Shown here: in pieces, positions 35,151-50,100 of the stretch | How positions within the stretch are numbered: the stretch's first letter is position 1 | Layout: the number at the start of each line of letters is the position of its first letter | Source: Aphelocoma coerulescens | Lineage: Eukaryota; Chordata; Aves; Passeriformes; Corvidae | Direction of reading: 5' to 3' | Length of the DNA stretch: 64,000 nt | NCBI RefSeq assembly: GCF_041296385.1 | Contig: NC_091013.1 | Span: 30,637,001-30,701,000 of the forward strand | Position numbers and translations under genes: made by a program | The notes under the pieces: generated by a model | The model's database searches: none | What the model was told of the DNA's origin: nothing | The model's input: the letters and a program-made list of their open reading frames with translations, nothing else

Positions 35151-38100
35151 GGGAGGGAGGATGCACGCTAAAAACCGCACCAGAGAGACATCAAGAAAAG
35201 CAAAATCTCTTTTAGGCCAGAAGACAGAGCTGCATCGCAGGGTTTGGAGAGGGGCTGTTTCAGGAGGGTGAGGAAGAGAAGGAGGAGAGCTGGGCTACCA
35301 CGAAATCTGCCCTTCCGTCCAGCCATACCAGCTTAAAGGACGATTTCTCTGTCAGGAGCACTAAACAAATAGCTGGGCTATACCGGAGAATTTGGGTCAT
35401 TACTTTTTCCAGTTTTAAAATATTTCCTTTTTTAAAATGAAACGTTGGGATAAGACACAGCATCCAGTACCACTCAGACAAAAGGAATAAAAAAAACCAA
35501 ACCATTCTTAACTTTCTGTCGAAGGCATTCACAGATTAATTAGCTTACAATTTAAAATTAAACAAATTTAGAAGCACATAAGTCTTCAGAAAGCTTGGCT
35601 GAGTTAGTGGCAGTTTATTTATTGTGAAATACGAAGTAACAGATTGAAAAAAGATATTGTTAAATGAATATGTACGTAGACATAAGAGGCCTATAATTCT
35701 ACATCAGCTTTTGGAAATCCTATTAAACCATATGATCATAACTCTTTTGGTTTGTGCTCTCACCAGAAACCCTCAGTGGAATTACAGCCATAATATAGTC
35801 TGCAGTTATCTGCCTCCAGACAGAACACAGAAGTAATACAGAAAAATCTGATTCATAATAAAATTTGAAATTTGGGGGGTAGTGGGGGTAGTGTTTGCTG
35901 CTTTGAATGCTGAACTATGCTGCCTGTGATCACAATTATTTTTGAGAATACAGAGTAATATTAACCTTGCATGACAGACTATTTTAAGCAATGGGAACAT
36001 GTCCTGCGATATTACTGAGAGCGCTTTTTTTTTCAAATATAATTCTTAATAATAAACAAGTATTTTTATTTTCTAAGTTATGTAATATCATTAAAGCATT
36101 ACTTTTAAGGAAAGCCAACAAAGACCATTTATAAGCACTATAAGCATTAAAACTTTAAAGGCATATAAACATTAAAAATCACAAAGCATGCTACCCAGAT
36201 AACAATATCATCCAGGATTTTCTTATTAACTATTCATATTTAATTTGATTTTGTTGCAAAAGATTTAATGTACTGACAGATAATTTCACTGTTTAACATC
36301 TAATAGACCAGGAGGAAAAAATATCTGAAGACATGAAAAAAAGGAGTAATTAATTGAATATTTGTCATTGCTATTTATAATGTGATGAAAAGCATAGTAG
36401 GAGTATACATTATTCTGAAGTATATTAATGAGTGTCACTACTGGGCAAGGACATTTTTTGCATGCATTATAACCACTGTGTGCACACAGGTCAGTGTGAG
36501 AAAATCTTTTTGGAAATTTGGTTCCTTAGTGTCCCTTCTCTGCCATGGGAGGAGGTTTTATTTGGCAGTTGAGACACCCCCCTGATCTGATGTTCCTGCC
36601 CAGGAAGCCGAGCTGATGTCCAGTTTGACTTAAAACACAATTCTAGCTAAAATGCTTTCTTTTTTTGTTTTTGTGAACAGATGCAATCACATTGCAAGTC
36701 AAAACCAAAAGAGGAGGCAATATTAGAGTAAAAAGCAGGCTGAATCAAGGCTAAATTAGGCTCTATATCTTTTGGGGTTTGAGGAAAGGTACCAGCAGTG
36801 GTTTAGAGTAAATATTTCCTGACATTGATGGCAGGAAAAAAATATATTAATGCACTTAAACATTTTTAATTTGGCAGTTCCTTTAAGCTTAGTTGAAGAC
36901 AAAATGTTCTCTATAGTGCCATGGACAGGACTAAAGAGAAGAAATAGAGGAGAGATCTGTTTTCATAGAAGCATGATAGATCTAATTTAGAGGAGATAGG
37001 TCTAATTTAGAAGAAATGCTGTCTCATGATGACAACAGAAAGTGGGAGCAATGGCACCGGCTGTCCTCTCTGCTAGAGCCCTTGAGGGAATCCCCCACAT
37101 TGTACAACATCTATGTGCAAAGATGTAACCAGTTGCTTATTTGGATTTTGCAGATCCAAGGTATGCCCTATGGGAACTGTTTACTTCTCAGCGATGGTCC
37201 CGTCAATAACAGCACTGGAATCCCTTTCTTTTACGTGACACCAAAGGATAACACTGTGACAGATCTTCTGAAGAATCCCATGGCTTCTCTGACCCTGCCA
37301 GAGGCAGATGGAAATTTCTGCAGGTAACAGTTTTATCTGCCTCCTACCAACATCAGTGAGAACACAGACCTCAGAACAAAATGCTGGGTCCCCACCTTCA
37401 ATGTCCTGCATTTATTTTTGACTCTCATGATCAGCTTCATGCTCCTTCCTAGGTTTTTTTAAATTTTTGCAGTATGTTGCCCTGGTAAAGCATAGTTGAG
37501 CAAAGCAGAGGTGTCACTGAAGTATATTGTAGCATCAACAGCTGGAGTGGCTTTCAGCTTGTGCATTAAATACCTAAATTTTAATCTCTTCTTGCAGGTG
37601 CCTACATAAAATCTAGGTGTTCAAGATCCTGTAATAGTCTACAGTGATCTAGACAATAAAATCCATAGAGTTTCAGAGGGTATCCAACTCACAGTAATGC
37701 ATCTTTGCTCTGCTGAACAACTCAGAGCAGGCCCTGCTGAATGCCTTGACAGGGCTGCAGTTCTCTGGGTTCTGTAAGAGGATCTCAGGCTCTCAGTTCA
37801 CAATTCATATGCTCAGGACTCTGAAACTCAGTTTGATTTCCACCTCTTCAGAGAATATGATTGAATATTATATCTCTGCAAGTTTTTTACACCTTCTATA
37901 TCACATTCAGTAAATGATCCCTCAACTAAAGAAAGCCAGGCCTGAGGTTTACCTACATCCAGTCCCAGGTTCTTCTCTCCAGAAACAGCAGTGAGTTGAC
38001 TTCTCCTTAATCCTATCATAGCATCTTAGAATCACAGCATAGTTTGTGTTGGAAGAAATCTTAAGGGCCATCTAAGTCCAACCCCCCTGCCACGGACAGG

Positions 38101-41100
38101 GACACCTTCCACTAGACCAGGTTGCTCAAAGCCGCATCCAGCCTGGCCTTGAGCACTTCCAGGGATGGGGCATCCACAACTTCTCTGGACAACCTGTTCC
38201 AGGGTCTCACCACCCTCACAGCAAAGAATTTTTTCCTGACATCTAATCAAAACCTGCTCTCTTTTAGTTCAAATTCATTATCCCATTGTCACTAGATGCC
38301 CTTGTGAGAAGTCCCAGCTCTCTTGCAGGCTCCCTTTAGGTACTGGAAGTCTACTTATAAGGTCTCCCTGGAGTCTTCTCCAGGTTGAACAACCCCAGCT
38401 GCTCAGCCCATATTTGTAGGACAGGTGCTCCAACCCTGTGATCATCATCATGGCCTCCTCTGGACTCGCTCCAACAGGTCCATTTCATTCTTTGTGTATA
38501 ATGAATAACTTCTGGTCCCCAAAGCTTTACATGTGTAAAATGTATGTATGTAACCTCAAAGATTATTCAATTTCCCCCTCCGTTCTTGTCTCCTTGAAAA
38601 AGACATATCTCTACCATATGTTTGTTTACAGTCAATCATGTGGCAAACTTAGCTGGGTCAGCCTTGTGTGAAGTGTTATTTACAAAAGCCTCTTTACGTG
38701 ACAAGGTACATGACACTGAAATTGTGTCAGACAGGACTCTGTTACCAAAGCAGGTCTTAGCTGATGTTCCAAGGAGAAAAAGAACTGGTAAGAACAGACT
38801 CCTTCAGAAAGAAATGGCATTAACAGTTTTTATTCCAACTTAAGGTCCTCTTTGGAGAAGGAGAGGTTTTATCTTAAGAGCAGATTTCCCCAGCTGAGAA
38901 TTGCCCTGAGTATCATCCCACCTCTCAAGTCTGCTAGCTGAGAAGAACCCTGGGAGAAGCAGGGAATGGCAAATATAAAACATTACTGTTACACTTGTCT
39001 GCATTTGTCTTCAGAATATATTGTTTTCTGGAGAGTTATATACTGGAAAAATGAAACATTTCTTAGTCCTAAGCAGTACAAGTAATTTCAGGCTGACATC
39101 CTATTCCCAAGGAATGGAAATCATGGCTTCTCTTACAATGTCAAACACCTAATAGGAAACTTCTATCACCAACATTTGTTAAGATAATTCAGTTTTGAAT
39201 GCTTGAGGAGGTCAGTGAAGTAGCGAAGTTAACACTGGAATGGTTCTGCTTGTTGCTTAAATCTTTCATTAAATATTTTGGATTAATCATTTAGAAAATA
39301 AATATATCTGTTCTTTCCTTACAGGCTTAATGGTGTTTATTCCTGCTTTCTAAGCTTCTTCATTCAGTCTAATAGTAAACTTACTATCTATACCAAGTGC
39401 TTAAAAATGTATTTTAAGTCCTATGTCCTACTACCCAATGCCCTATTTTCAGAGGCCCAAGACTCAGAGCAGCTTCCATTGATCATAAGTGGTAGTGTTG
39501 AGCACTTCTGAAAACCACACACCCACTTAGGCACTTAAGTGTGGCCTTTGATCCCTGACTTTAAACAGCCACTCTTGAAAGTCTTTGCCTTTTATGGCTT
39601 ACTAACATCACTGCCCAATTTACCTGTTTGGGAAGTGCCAATTCACCAACAAAAGAGAACTGCTGCATGATTTATAGGAATATGAAATCCATATACATCA
39701 CAAACCTTTGAGGATATTTATTCAATGTCTTTTTATTTCATCACTATTAATTTTCAAACCACTACCCTGTTGATCAGTATGACAAATATTTGCTGCTGCT
39801 TGTTTTGCAGCCAGGGCAACCTGGATTCTGTCACCTGCCTCTCTAGTCCCTTCTGCAGCCTGAGACCGTACTCTCTGGTGAGAAGAGCTGTCTGGGCACC
39901 ACCAAGAAGCTAAACCTGGATTTCCAAAACAGCTCAGGCCAAACTAATTACCATTTGCCACATCCCTCCTCTCCCTCCCTACCACCAGTCCTGTGCTACC
40001 CTGCCCCCAATCAGTTCTGGGCTTTGCCTCAGCCTGAGCTGAAACATAAATCTGAAGAAAATTATCCTGACAGCGAGAATAAGTTTTTCTGCCGATCCTT
40101 CTTCTTTTCATCCTGTGGCCAGTACTGCTCCTGGCCATGCAATCCCATCCCCTCCCTCCAGCTGACCATATGGTGGGCCTATTTTAGCTCAGTAACCCAG
40201 AAACCTCATGGTGGTTTTTTTTTTTCTGGATAAGATTTCTACTGGCTTAGTAACTTGAATCAGCTCCTCAAGAGCCAGAGAAGAACAAAGGTGAGGGGAA
40301 AGGAGAAGAGAAGGTGGAGGAAAACAGGATATCCTCATTTTAGCATATAACCATACTCCAAATATTGAACTTACTACTGAATTGAGTACACAGATTCAGA
40401 GTTTGATCAGTGCTCCATGCATTATTTACCTTATTTTCACCTTCAGGTTTTTTTTCATTATTTCTGAAGTTCTCATTTGGAACAGATGTTGGTTGGCATT
40501 AGTGCAAAGGACAAGCAATACGGACAATGAAAAGCTGCGTCTTTACTTGAGCTACAGTTTTTGATTTTGATGATATGAAAATGTGAGCAAGCTTTGAAGT
40601 TGTCTCACAGTAAGGAAGGGTATGGGCACTGGAGTTTACCTTTCTTCTCTTCCCTTCCCCTATAACCAGGGTCAGAAATTAATCTATGTTTTAGAGTAGG
40701 AATCCGTTAGTGATTTTTACATTTAAAAGTAGCAACATCTAAAGCTGCAGCCCGGCACACCATCCCACTCTTAACCCACAGAAAGGGCCTCTGCAGGCAG
40801 CATGACACTCAAGAAAACAACAAGGTTTCCTGCTGCCAGTGCTTGGGGTGACCTGTCCCCAGCTTTGAGGTGCACTTGACCTGCTGAGATAGCCAAGCTG
40901 TGCCATGCAAACAGCACACAGCATCTTCAGTGCAGAGCTTTATGTGGTGGCTCAAGTTTGGTATGGCAAGAGTCTTCTTTACTAGCACTATATGAGAGGC
41001 AAGACCTTTCACTCGGTGAGACCTCAGGTCCTGTTAGTATTAAAATGGTATCTGCGAGGTTTTCTTTGCAAAGGTGAGTGTCATTCTTGTCAAGACATTC

Positions 41101-44100
41101 TCTTCAAGTGCATCATTAATTGTTTTGGTTTCAAAATAATTATGCAAAATAGCTAAATGAATAATGTTCTACGTGAGAAAGTTCATGTCCTTGCTATGCC
41201 AACAATGCATTTGTAGCTTGTTTTCATGTGGAACTTTGTTAGAATTCCATTATTAACCTACTCTGAGTTGCAAGAATGAAAATAAATGTGAAAGCTGATC
41301 GGTGCCTGTAGCCAATGCTCCTGGGAGTATTTGGCACTCTCCTGAAAAATGCGTCTGACCTATTGCATGCAAAAGAAATCTCTGGCCTTTAGAAAGAAAA
41401 CATAGCTGACATTTCAATGTCTTCGTGTACCTAATGAGTTTCAAGTGGCTTGTGTACACCAATTTGATATTAAATTTATTTAGTAGCAAATTTCATTTGT
41501 TTTGTTTCAGAACAGACTCAAGTTCCAAACCTTGACAATAAATATTTTCCCTTTCAAGGATGTGAGGAATACAGACTGGCCTTTATGGTGCTCCAGCCTC
41601 AATATTTCATCAGCTGGAGAGAAAATTTGAAAACCCAAAACTAATAAGAAAAATAACATTTAATATTGAAAGAAAGAGAGCTGCGACACATCTGACTAGG
41701 CACTAATTGCAAGACATTTTAGTATTGCAGCTACAGTCTGGATTCCTTATCCTGACCTAGAGATTGCCTCCCCAGACGGAGATGGGCTGCCCCTCTCTGA
41801 GAAGGCTCTGATGGCCAGGATAGAGAGAGCATTTGTTAGCAACTACACAGCATTTTATCTGACGGCTGATAAATGGATAATGGAGGGAAGAAAAATTAAA
41901 TGGTTCAGGGCTATAAATAGACTAAGCTGGTATGTCTATGCCACTGACAAGCTGAAAAGATTGAGTCCCATTCTTGCAGCTTTCAGAGGGAACAAGACCA
42001 ACCCCTACATTAAAGAATAGAGCAGCTATTGTTCTAAACACATTTCCCAACACACAGGCTGCTCAGAGGATTCCTGTTTCCAAGTAAGCTCCTGAGTCTG
42101 CCTCATTACAGCTGCAGCCTGGAAAACATGCAATTAATTTTAAACGTGTGTCGCCTCCTTGACATAAGTTTCAGCACATTCACAGGGACACACTGCAGCT
42201 TTCTTAGAGAAGGAGCGGTTACAAGGCTGCTGTGAACTGGTTTTCATACAAGGCAAAAGCAGCAAGCTTCGGTCAGTCCACCTTTGGATTTTTCCTGCTT
42301 TTACTAGTTTTCCTGCTATTAATTTGGAGAATGGTATTTCAAATCCGCTGTCTGTGAGTGATTTTCATGAATTCAGATTCTACTCCCGATTTATGATCTT
42401 CATCAGGGGTGACTCTGTCAGAGCTATTTTCCCCAGCATGCTCATCTTGTGCTTGAGCTAGCAGATGGGCATGATCAGGCAGATGTCTTCAGTGGATATA
42501 AGCTGGTTCCATAGGTTTCCTAAACTCCACATGGAAAATGTTGACAGGAAGTGCTGAGCCACCAAGCCATGGGAAGAGAAGAAGAATTTTGTGAGTCTGG
42601 GTTTCTGCTGTGTGGTGGATTGGCAACATGCACAAACATCCAACTTCATTCCCTGGGCAATCCTGATGGACAGTAAGCCTGCCATGGGTGGAAGACACAA
42701 CTTTTGAGATGTCATGTGGCCACTCAACATATAACTACTACTGGGTTTGTAGAGTCACTGTTGTTAATACATGGGTCAATATAACAAAGAAATTTGGTAC
42801 TGTACCTTTACACAAAGAGAAATTACGCATGCACAAGACAAAGGCTGAATTCAAACAGCCATCAGTTTTTGAGATCCACCTCCTGATTCTGTGGCACAGA
42901 CACATTTCTAGTTCTGGTATTTATATTGGCCCTTTTTAGTCATATGCAAATAATTATGTCAGTAGTTGTTCCTGAAAAATCTGTATTTAAAAAAATCGTG
43001 AAGATACTAAATTAGAAAGTCAAACATGAAACCTATCATCATGACCCAATGCACACAATACTAAATTACTATTTTTCCAGTACTCTTAAATAGCCAACTT
43101 CCTAAAATCCCTTTCTAGTGAAAAAGTGTTTCTCTGACTCTGTGTACAGAAATAGTTGATGCTGTGATTCTTTTTTTTTCTCCATGAATTGTCTATGGTT
43201 AAACTATATAAAAGCTTCCTGTCTGAAACAGAGTTCAGCTGAAGAAACGCATTGCTATTGTCAGTGGAGACAGGCGAACAGACTGGCTTCATGTAACACA
43301 TTGTAATTAAAACATTTTAGGAAGGATTATCTTACAGTAAGAGTTAAATTATTTAAAACATTAAAACACATATACTATGAACACAGGCTCACTTAGATGA
43401 ACAGCCACTGCATCAATAAACTTTAGCTCCCTTACTTGACTTCAGATTCAAAACAGAAGACCTCTTCCAAAAGCAAGGATGTTCTAACTGTCTTTGCTGG
43501 CTCCCAAACACAGCTGATAAAGAAATTCTTGTCAAAATCAGAGCAGGGCAGAACTGCCTAGCCATATCCGGTTGAAGGCCAGCAACAGCTTTTCAGATTA
43601 TGAAAATGCTTTCAGTGGAGATTTTGTCTGACGTTCATACCATGCAGATTAGCAGCACCAATACATTCTTTCGGCTTCAGAGACTCTGATAGTGGTGAAC
43701 AAATGAATGAGGAGAATTACTTACTTTTCAAAATTAATCACATTTATGAATCAAAATTATATGCACTTTACAGTAATTCAGAACAGAGCATTCCCTCCCT
43801 CCCTAGATTTTAGGGCACAAAAATCCTATTATGCATTTTGTATATTAGGAGATAACTGCCTTTTCACCTTGTGCCCAGTTTGGGGCTATGTGAAGAGGAG
43901 CCCTGTGCAGGGTGTGACAGAGTCACCTACCTTGCATCCATGGGAGGTGACAGGGATGAGCTGTGTCAACAGCCAGTCCCCACCTCCTAATTACATGGGT
44001 TTTCACGACTGCTACCATTATAGGAGAGCTTAGAATGTGTGGAGGCAGTCATTGCCCTTATGCCACTCATGAGCTGTGTGCTTTAAAGCTGAAAAAAAAT

Positions 44101-47100
44101 GTAGGAAAACTGTTCTCTGCGGCTTTCTTCTTGGCTCTGTCTCTTCTTTTCTGCAATAGGAAAAAGCTCTTTCCCAACTTCTTTTCTCTTCAACTCGGAA
44201 GAAGTAGAGGGGTAAGAGCAGTGCTTTCTCACATGGCAATGAGAAATGTGTTCAGGGGAGATAGGAAGGATTTGTGTATCCCCCCAAGGAGGATGGAAGG
44301 TCTCGTTTCCTCAGGGGGTGGAGGAGAAGGATGTAAGCTCCTTTGTGGGAAAAGGAGGCTGGGGAAGAAGAAAAAGAAAGGGATTCCTCTGCATAGACCC
44401 CTGCTTCCACACCCAGAGACTGGAGCAGTACTGAACCCTCCTGCCATTCTCCTTCCTTGGGAGTACCTGGCTTTCCTTCCCAAGTGCCTTCCAAACTCTT
44501 AATTTGCTTTTACTATTGATCTGTGTCAGATCAGTGTCACCTCACTAATGGATTGCAGAGGCTGAGAATGAAGATATACTCAGGGATACTTTTGGTGAAA
44601 AACCAGGAGACAGAGCATCATCAGTCAAAGCAGAGATCTCAACTGTGAAAGGGAATCCTAACCAAGTCCCAACATCATCATCCTATGTGCCAGTATAACC
44701 ACAGCAGCCTGAAGTATAGATTCATAACACCTGGACTTGGACAGTTGTTGTATAAGAACCTTCTAATTAAACTCCAGGAGATGGCTAGTGTAGTAAATGA
44801 GTAGGTGGCACTCTTTACTCTGAACCACTCTTGAACCACGACCCAGAAATTGCGGAAGTGTTACATAGTAAAATAAGTGGGACATTCATTAGCAGTGTGC
44901 TTTGCAGCATTGCATCTCTGTTGGGAAGTATTTTTCACTTGGATGTAGGCCTCTCCTTAAGCTCAGTAAAGCTGGCACCTTTTAAGTGATGTCATCTCAC
45001 ACACTTGGAAGAAAACTGCCTGGACTGGGTCAAACTCTGCATACCTACTTTGCTCAGTGTAAGCAAAGGAACAGGAACAATCAATTCTTCTCTCTTCACA
45101 GATCAGATGAATAATTAAGATGATCTCTCTTAATGCACTGTTTTCTTATAAAATGCATCAACTGAATCTTCTTCCATTTTAATCTGGCCTTCCTAATTTT
45201 CTGCAACAAAGTGTATGTATTTTAAATAAGCATGAAAAAAATCATGTGTTCCCTATTGCTTGGTCTTCTTTCGCAGTCACCTGCTTTCTCTTCCCCTCAG
45301 TTCATATTTTACTGTAGCATTCATGAGTCCTCTCCATGGAGACAGAGGACTTGATTCTGGTGAAAAAAAAACACCTGAGAAACCAGCTTGGGTTTCCTCA
45401 AGAGACCAACAGTGTCACCATCTCTACCTCTGACTCTGCCTCCCCCTCACACCCAGTCAGCAGCACACATGTTACATAAAACCGCTCCTCTGCATCCACT
45501 TGTTCTTGTGCGAGAAAAGATGAAAGGAACTCAGGGACTGAGAGCTGAATATGTATTTATACAGAGGCAAGAAATGTCTAGTGAATGCATGACTAGATCT
45601 CTACAGATGCAAGTGAAGAATGTTTTAGTAAATAGATCTATTAATCCCTGATATCCCTTTATTATCTTTAGTAAAAATATTACATAAATCTCTGACTATA
45701 TCACTTTAGTCCTAGGAAGAAAATCTTGCATTTGCATTAGTTGCACTGGCAACAACACTGAAGACTCAAGACCCATTCACAACATTTAGAAATGGTAGCT
45801 GTAAGTTTAGTGGGTTTTGATGGTTTAAGAAGTATAACAGTAATCAAACACCATTAGGGAAATACTAGGCCAAAAAAAAAAAGAGATGCAGAAACAGATT
45901 TACTTCAGAATATGAAGGGCTCCTTTGAAAAAAAAATACTAATGCTAATGTCAGATTAGAATACAAGATTCCTATTCTGAAAGAGAAAACCTATGATAAG
46001 AGGCAGCCCTGAAAGCAAAACCAGCAAAGATGTAACAGTGTGCTGAACCCAAATGTATCATTGTCCTGTTTAGCTCTTCCAAAACTTCACCTAACATAAT
46101 CTCAACAAATAATTTGTTTGAGTCATTTCCCAGAAAAACAAACTGACCCTCCAGAATATTATTCCAATGTGCGAAATTCAGTTTGAATAATTTTTACTGG
46201 GAAGGTAGTAAAGTGTGTCAATCAATGTAGCAACCTGGCTCATGAGAATGTAAACAGAAGCACGCAAGGAAAAAAACCCATAAATAAAACTATTCAAATT
46301 ATGGATGCACAGTGTGTGGGCTTTGTTGTCAGCCAAATATGTGGAGAGCAGCTTTTCATGTCAATTGGGGAAGTCACATCAGACACTAGTCCTATTAGGC
46401 AAAACTTTCTCAGCAAAGGCAGGCAGGGTTCACTGCTTAACCACAGCTACATCAGCTCTATTGCCTACTCAAAATCAAATAGTATGCTTACAGAATAAAC
46501 ATGTACTTGCACAAAAACACCAAATAATTGTAATCTGAGAAGGTCAGACCAAAACTTCTCACTGTTCCTGATCACATCCAAAATCTATCACCTTGATCTG
46601 GTCTGTGAAACACAGACATCTTTTAATAACAATCCCTTTCAAAATACACTCTAGAAGTAATTAACCACATATTACCTATGAGCTGTGTGCAAGAAAGACA
46701 CTTGCAAATATTGCTGTTTTTCCTGTCTCTTCAGTTGTTTTATTATACTGTTAGGCTGTGGAGGAAATTGTATCATATACTCAGATGCACAGTTGTTTTA
46801 AAGCAATTTTCTGAACTGAATTTCTGCTCGCAAGAAGTCCCTTTCCTTCATCAATATATATGTTAAATATGTATTGAATATATAAACATATGCAGAGGGC
46901 TTTGGGTACAGTATTAAGCATAAAAGATAACAATAGATCAGGAGATTGCTTCAAATGGACTTTAACACTTCACCATCCAGGGTGGTGTTGAAAGAGTGTG
47001 AATGTGCACTGCCCTGGCTGCTGGACATGCAGACCCTCAGCTGACACCCTTTGCATGTGGGATTTGGTTCCTCTCTCTTCAGCTGTATTCACTGTATTTG

Positions 47101-50100
47101 CCTGTATTTATTCGTGTTTTGGTGGGTGAGTATCCCACTGGGCCATGGATGCTGGGCAGTCACACAACACCCAAAGCCTACACAAAAGAAATGCCAGGAG
47201 CTACAGGTGTCCCTGGGGCGTGGAGCTGTGTTCCTTAGGGATGGAGCACTTTCAGGCCACTGTAACCCAGACATGAAATGAATCTTCAGCAGGCAGTAGG
47301 AGTCAGTGCTGAGAGGATCTATGGTGTGCCAAGATGATCATGTAGACAAGTTTGTACTCTGCATACACACTGATAGAAATAAACCCAGCGCCTGGGCTGC
47401 AGATTTTCGCGTACTCAGAACACCACTCATGTTTTATTTTATAGCTTAAAAATTGTATTAGAGAAAATTAGACCATTATAAGTTGATGTGAACAGAAAGT
47501 TTGAGCCTGATCTTTGGCCTTGGCCCTTCCTCCCATCAGTAAGCATGGGAGAGGAAAAAGAATACAAGTGGAATTTGTCCAAAAGTTGTTAAACTGAACA
47601 TCCCCTTCAGATAATTGCTGCTCCAGACTGAACAGGACACTGAAAAAGTGTCCCTGAGATGATGTGACTGCAAATGGCACTTTGGAGGTCAGGCTGCAGA
47701 CAGTAGCAAGTGCTTACTGGGTATAGGCAAGTATCAATCAGCCTCCTGTACTTCCTTATGTATCTCTGTTCATGACCCTGTCTAGAAAAGCAGATACTTT
47801 ATCTAGTGAGCTACATAATCTCCCATAGCCATCTGTGGAGAATCTGCAGGTGTTAAATTAGCTGCAGGAGGATGCCCATATGTTTCCTGCATACACTAGA
47901 CACACATTGAGATATAACCAAAAATGAAGCCATTGCAGATTGCACACAGTTAAGGCTAAAGGGCTCAAGCCAAGATCTTTAAGTAAAATTGTACACAGAT
48001 GAGATGTAATTTACTGTGATTAAAACACAGTGAAGAAGAAATGGAGCTTTCATTTCCTAATGTAGTTTCTTGGGCTGACATGGGAAGACAGTTCCCTGAG
48101 ATGCTAAGCAGTCTCAAACTGCTGGCAACAGTACTTGGGGCTGCTCAGCATTTGCCAGGATCAAGCCTTTGCAGTCATTTCATACACTATTTTTTTGCAA
48201 TTGGTCGATTTACTTAAGATTTATATGCTCATACTGTATATGTCAGAGTCAGCAATTGCCCTGCAGTTACTAATGGGAGTTATTTATTATTACTATATAC
48301 AAAGAGCCAAAAAGTAACAAGTACCTTCCCTGTCTTGGTCTGAAGGCAATTGGAGAATTTTTCTATTTGTTGTAAAGCAGTGCACAAATGGGTAAAAAAT
48401 GAACAAGGATTGATTTTTTAGAATAAGCACAATGAAAAGACTTTATGTTTTACATACAGATACACATATTCATACTCTTTTCTGTAGGCATAGGCACAGG
48501 CTAGCCATCTCACCAGTTCTTCTCAGAATCCTGAATACAGGTCTGTACATCTGTCTGGGAATACTGCCATTTTCACATGTTTTACCATCCAGCATATACT
48601 AATCCAATTTTTGTGATCATAAATTAAGATTAAGCAACTATCCACAGCAGAGCTATGTATCAGTCAAGTATTCCTTCCAGACCTCCCCCCTCCACCAAAC
48701 AGCATAGCTGGGAGTAGAGAAGAGCCACAAGGCTTGACAAAGCTTTTTATATGTGAGCAGGAGTTCATACTTCTCCAAAAGCCCTTAAGAAAGAAAGAAA
48801 CCTATTACTCATGAGCATTTTTCTCTGTGCACAGAAAAAATGTAATTGATCCAGAGGATCCAAGGTGCACCAGGCTGACTCTCACGGGACAGATGGTCAC
48901 GGTGCCTCCAGAGGAAGTAGAATTTGCCAAGCAAGCAATGTTTTCCAGGTCTGTATCTAACAGGAACGTAGTAGAGTGCAACCCATGGGTTTGAGACAAA
49001 TACACAAATGTGGCCATTTGGTACAGAAAATCTAAGAAATAACAAGCCTGATCTTTACTTTGGGGCCACGAGGCATGTTGGCTTCTGTGTGGCTTGGAAT
49101 GATAGACCTTTTAACTCTCGAGGAAATGAAATATGGAAATGCAATTAGTTAGTGTGGGACTCTGGTAAGGCACATGGTTTATAATCTGGGGATTATGAAG
49201 ATATGTCACCTGGTTCCAAGGAGAGATTCCATAATTCCATGCTGTATTTGTTATCTTTAATGATTCTACCCCACCTTACAACAGGTAGTGCTCTTCACCT
49301 ACAGTCTCCTACTCAGAGCAGAGGTCTGCTGCCTTTGGGTTTACAAACATTTTCAGGGTGGAGCTTACAAATTTAATTACCTCTCCTAACATCCCAGCTG
49401 CTTCAGAGCCATAGTACTTCCTGAACAGTCTCCTTTGAACAGATGCAAGCACAACCCAGATGCATAGCATACACACAGGGTGTGCCCCCATGCCCTTCAG
49501 TGGGTCTCTAGAATTACAGGCATGAAAAGCCTGAACCTTAGCTGGGGCACACACCTGCCACACAGGCTGCCAGGGATTGTCCTCCAGGCACACCTTGCCT
49601 GGTCAATCAAATACTGCTGGGAAACTGGGATGAGCTTGGATCCAAAACAGCCCAGAGGTGATATTCTTTCTGACCTACAGGAAGGGGTCAGGGTTAGACT
49701 CTGTCAGTGTGTACCATCAATAGCAAAAATGGGACCATGAACAGATGGGGCCATATTGACACACAAGCCTTTTTTACAAACTTCACAGGAATTAGATTTC
49801 CATGTGATCCAGAGTCCAACAGTGCCTCAGCAGAGGATGCTGTGCTGTCAGGGTGCAACAGGCAGAACAATAAAGTGAGGGCTCCTGGGGCACATCCAGT
49901 GCTAGCAGCATCTGACACCATTTACTAATGCCAGAGTCATAGGTGCTCAAAGGGACAGCTCAGAAAATGGTAGGAAATACCATTTTCCCAATGACAGGGA
50001 AACCAAGATGTTTCCAAACCAAGCATCTCTGCTGCAGGGTCCTCTGCAGGAGTAGAGGGGCATTGAGCCAACCCTGCCCAGAGTTGCACCACTTCCTGCC

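Noticed and set aside
34237..35171. Long ORFs on both strands around CREG2 exon 1 (up to 239-252 codons)
   Set aside because: They are produced by GC-rich CpG-island composition, with Ala, Gly, Arg and Pro-rich translations; only the CREG2 frame has a recognisable protein.
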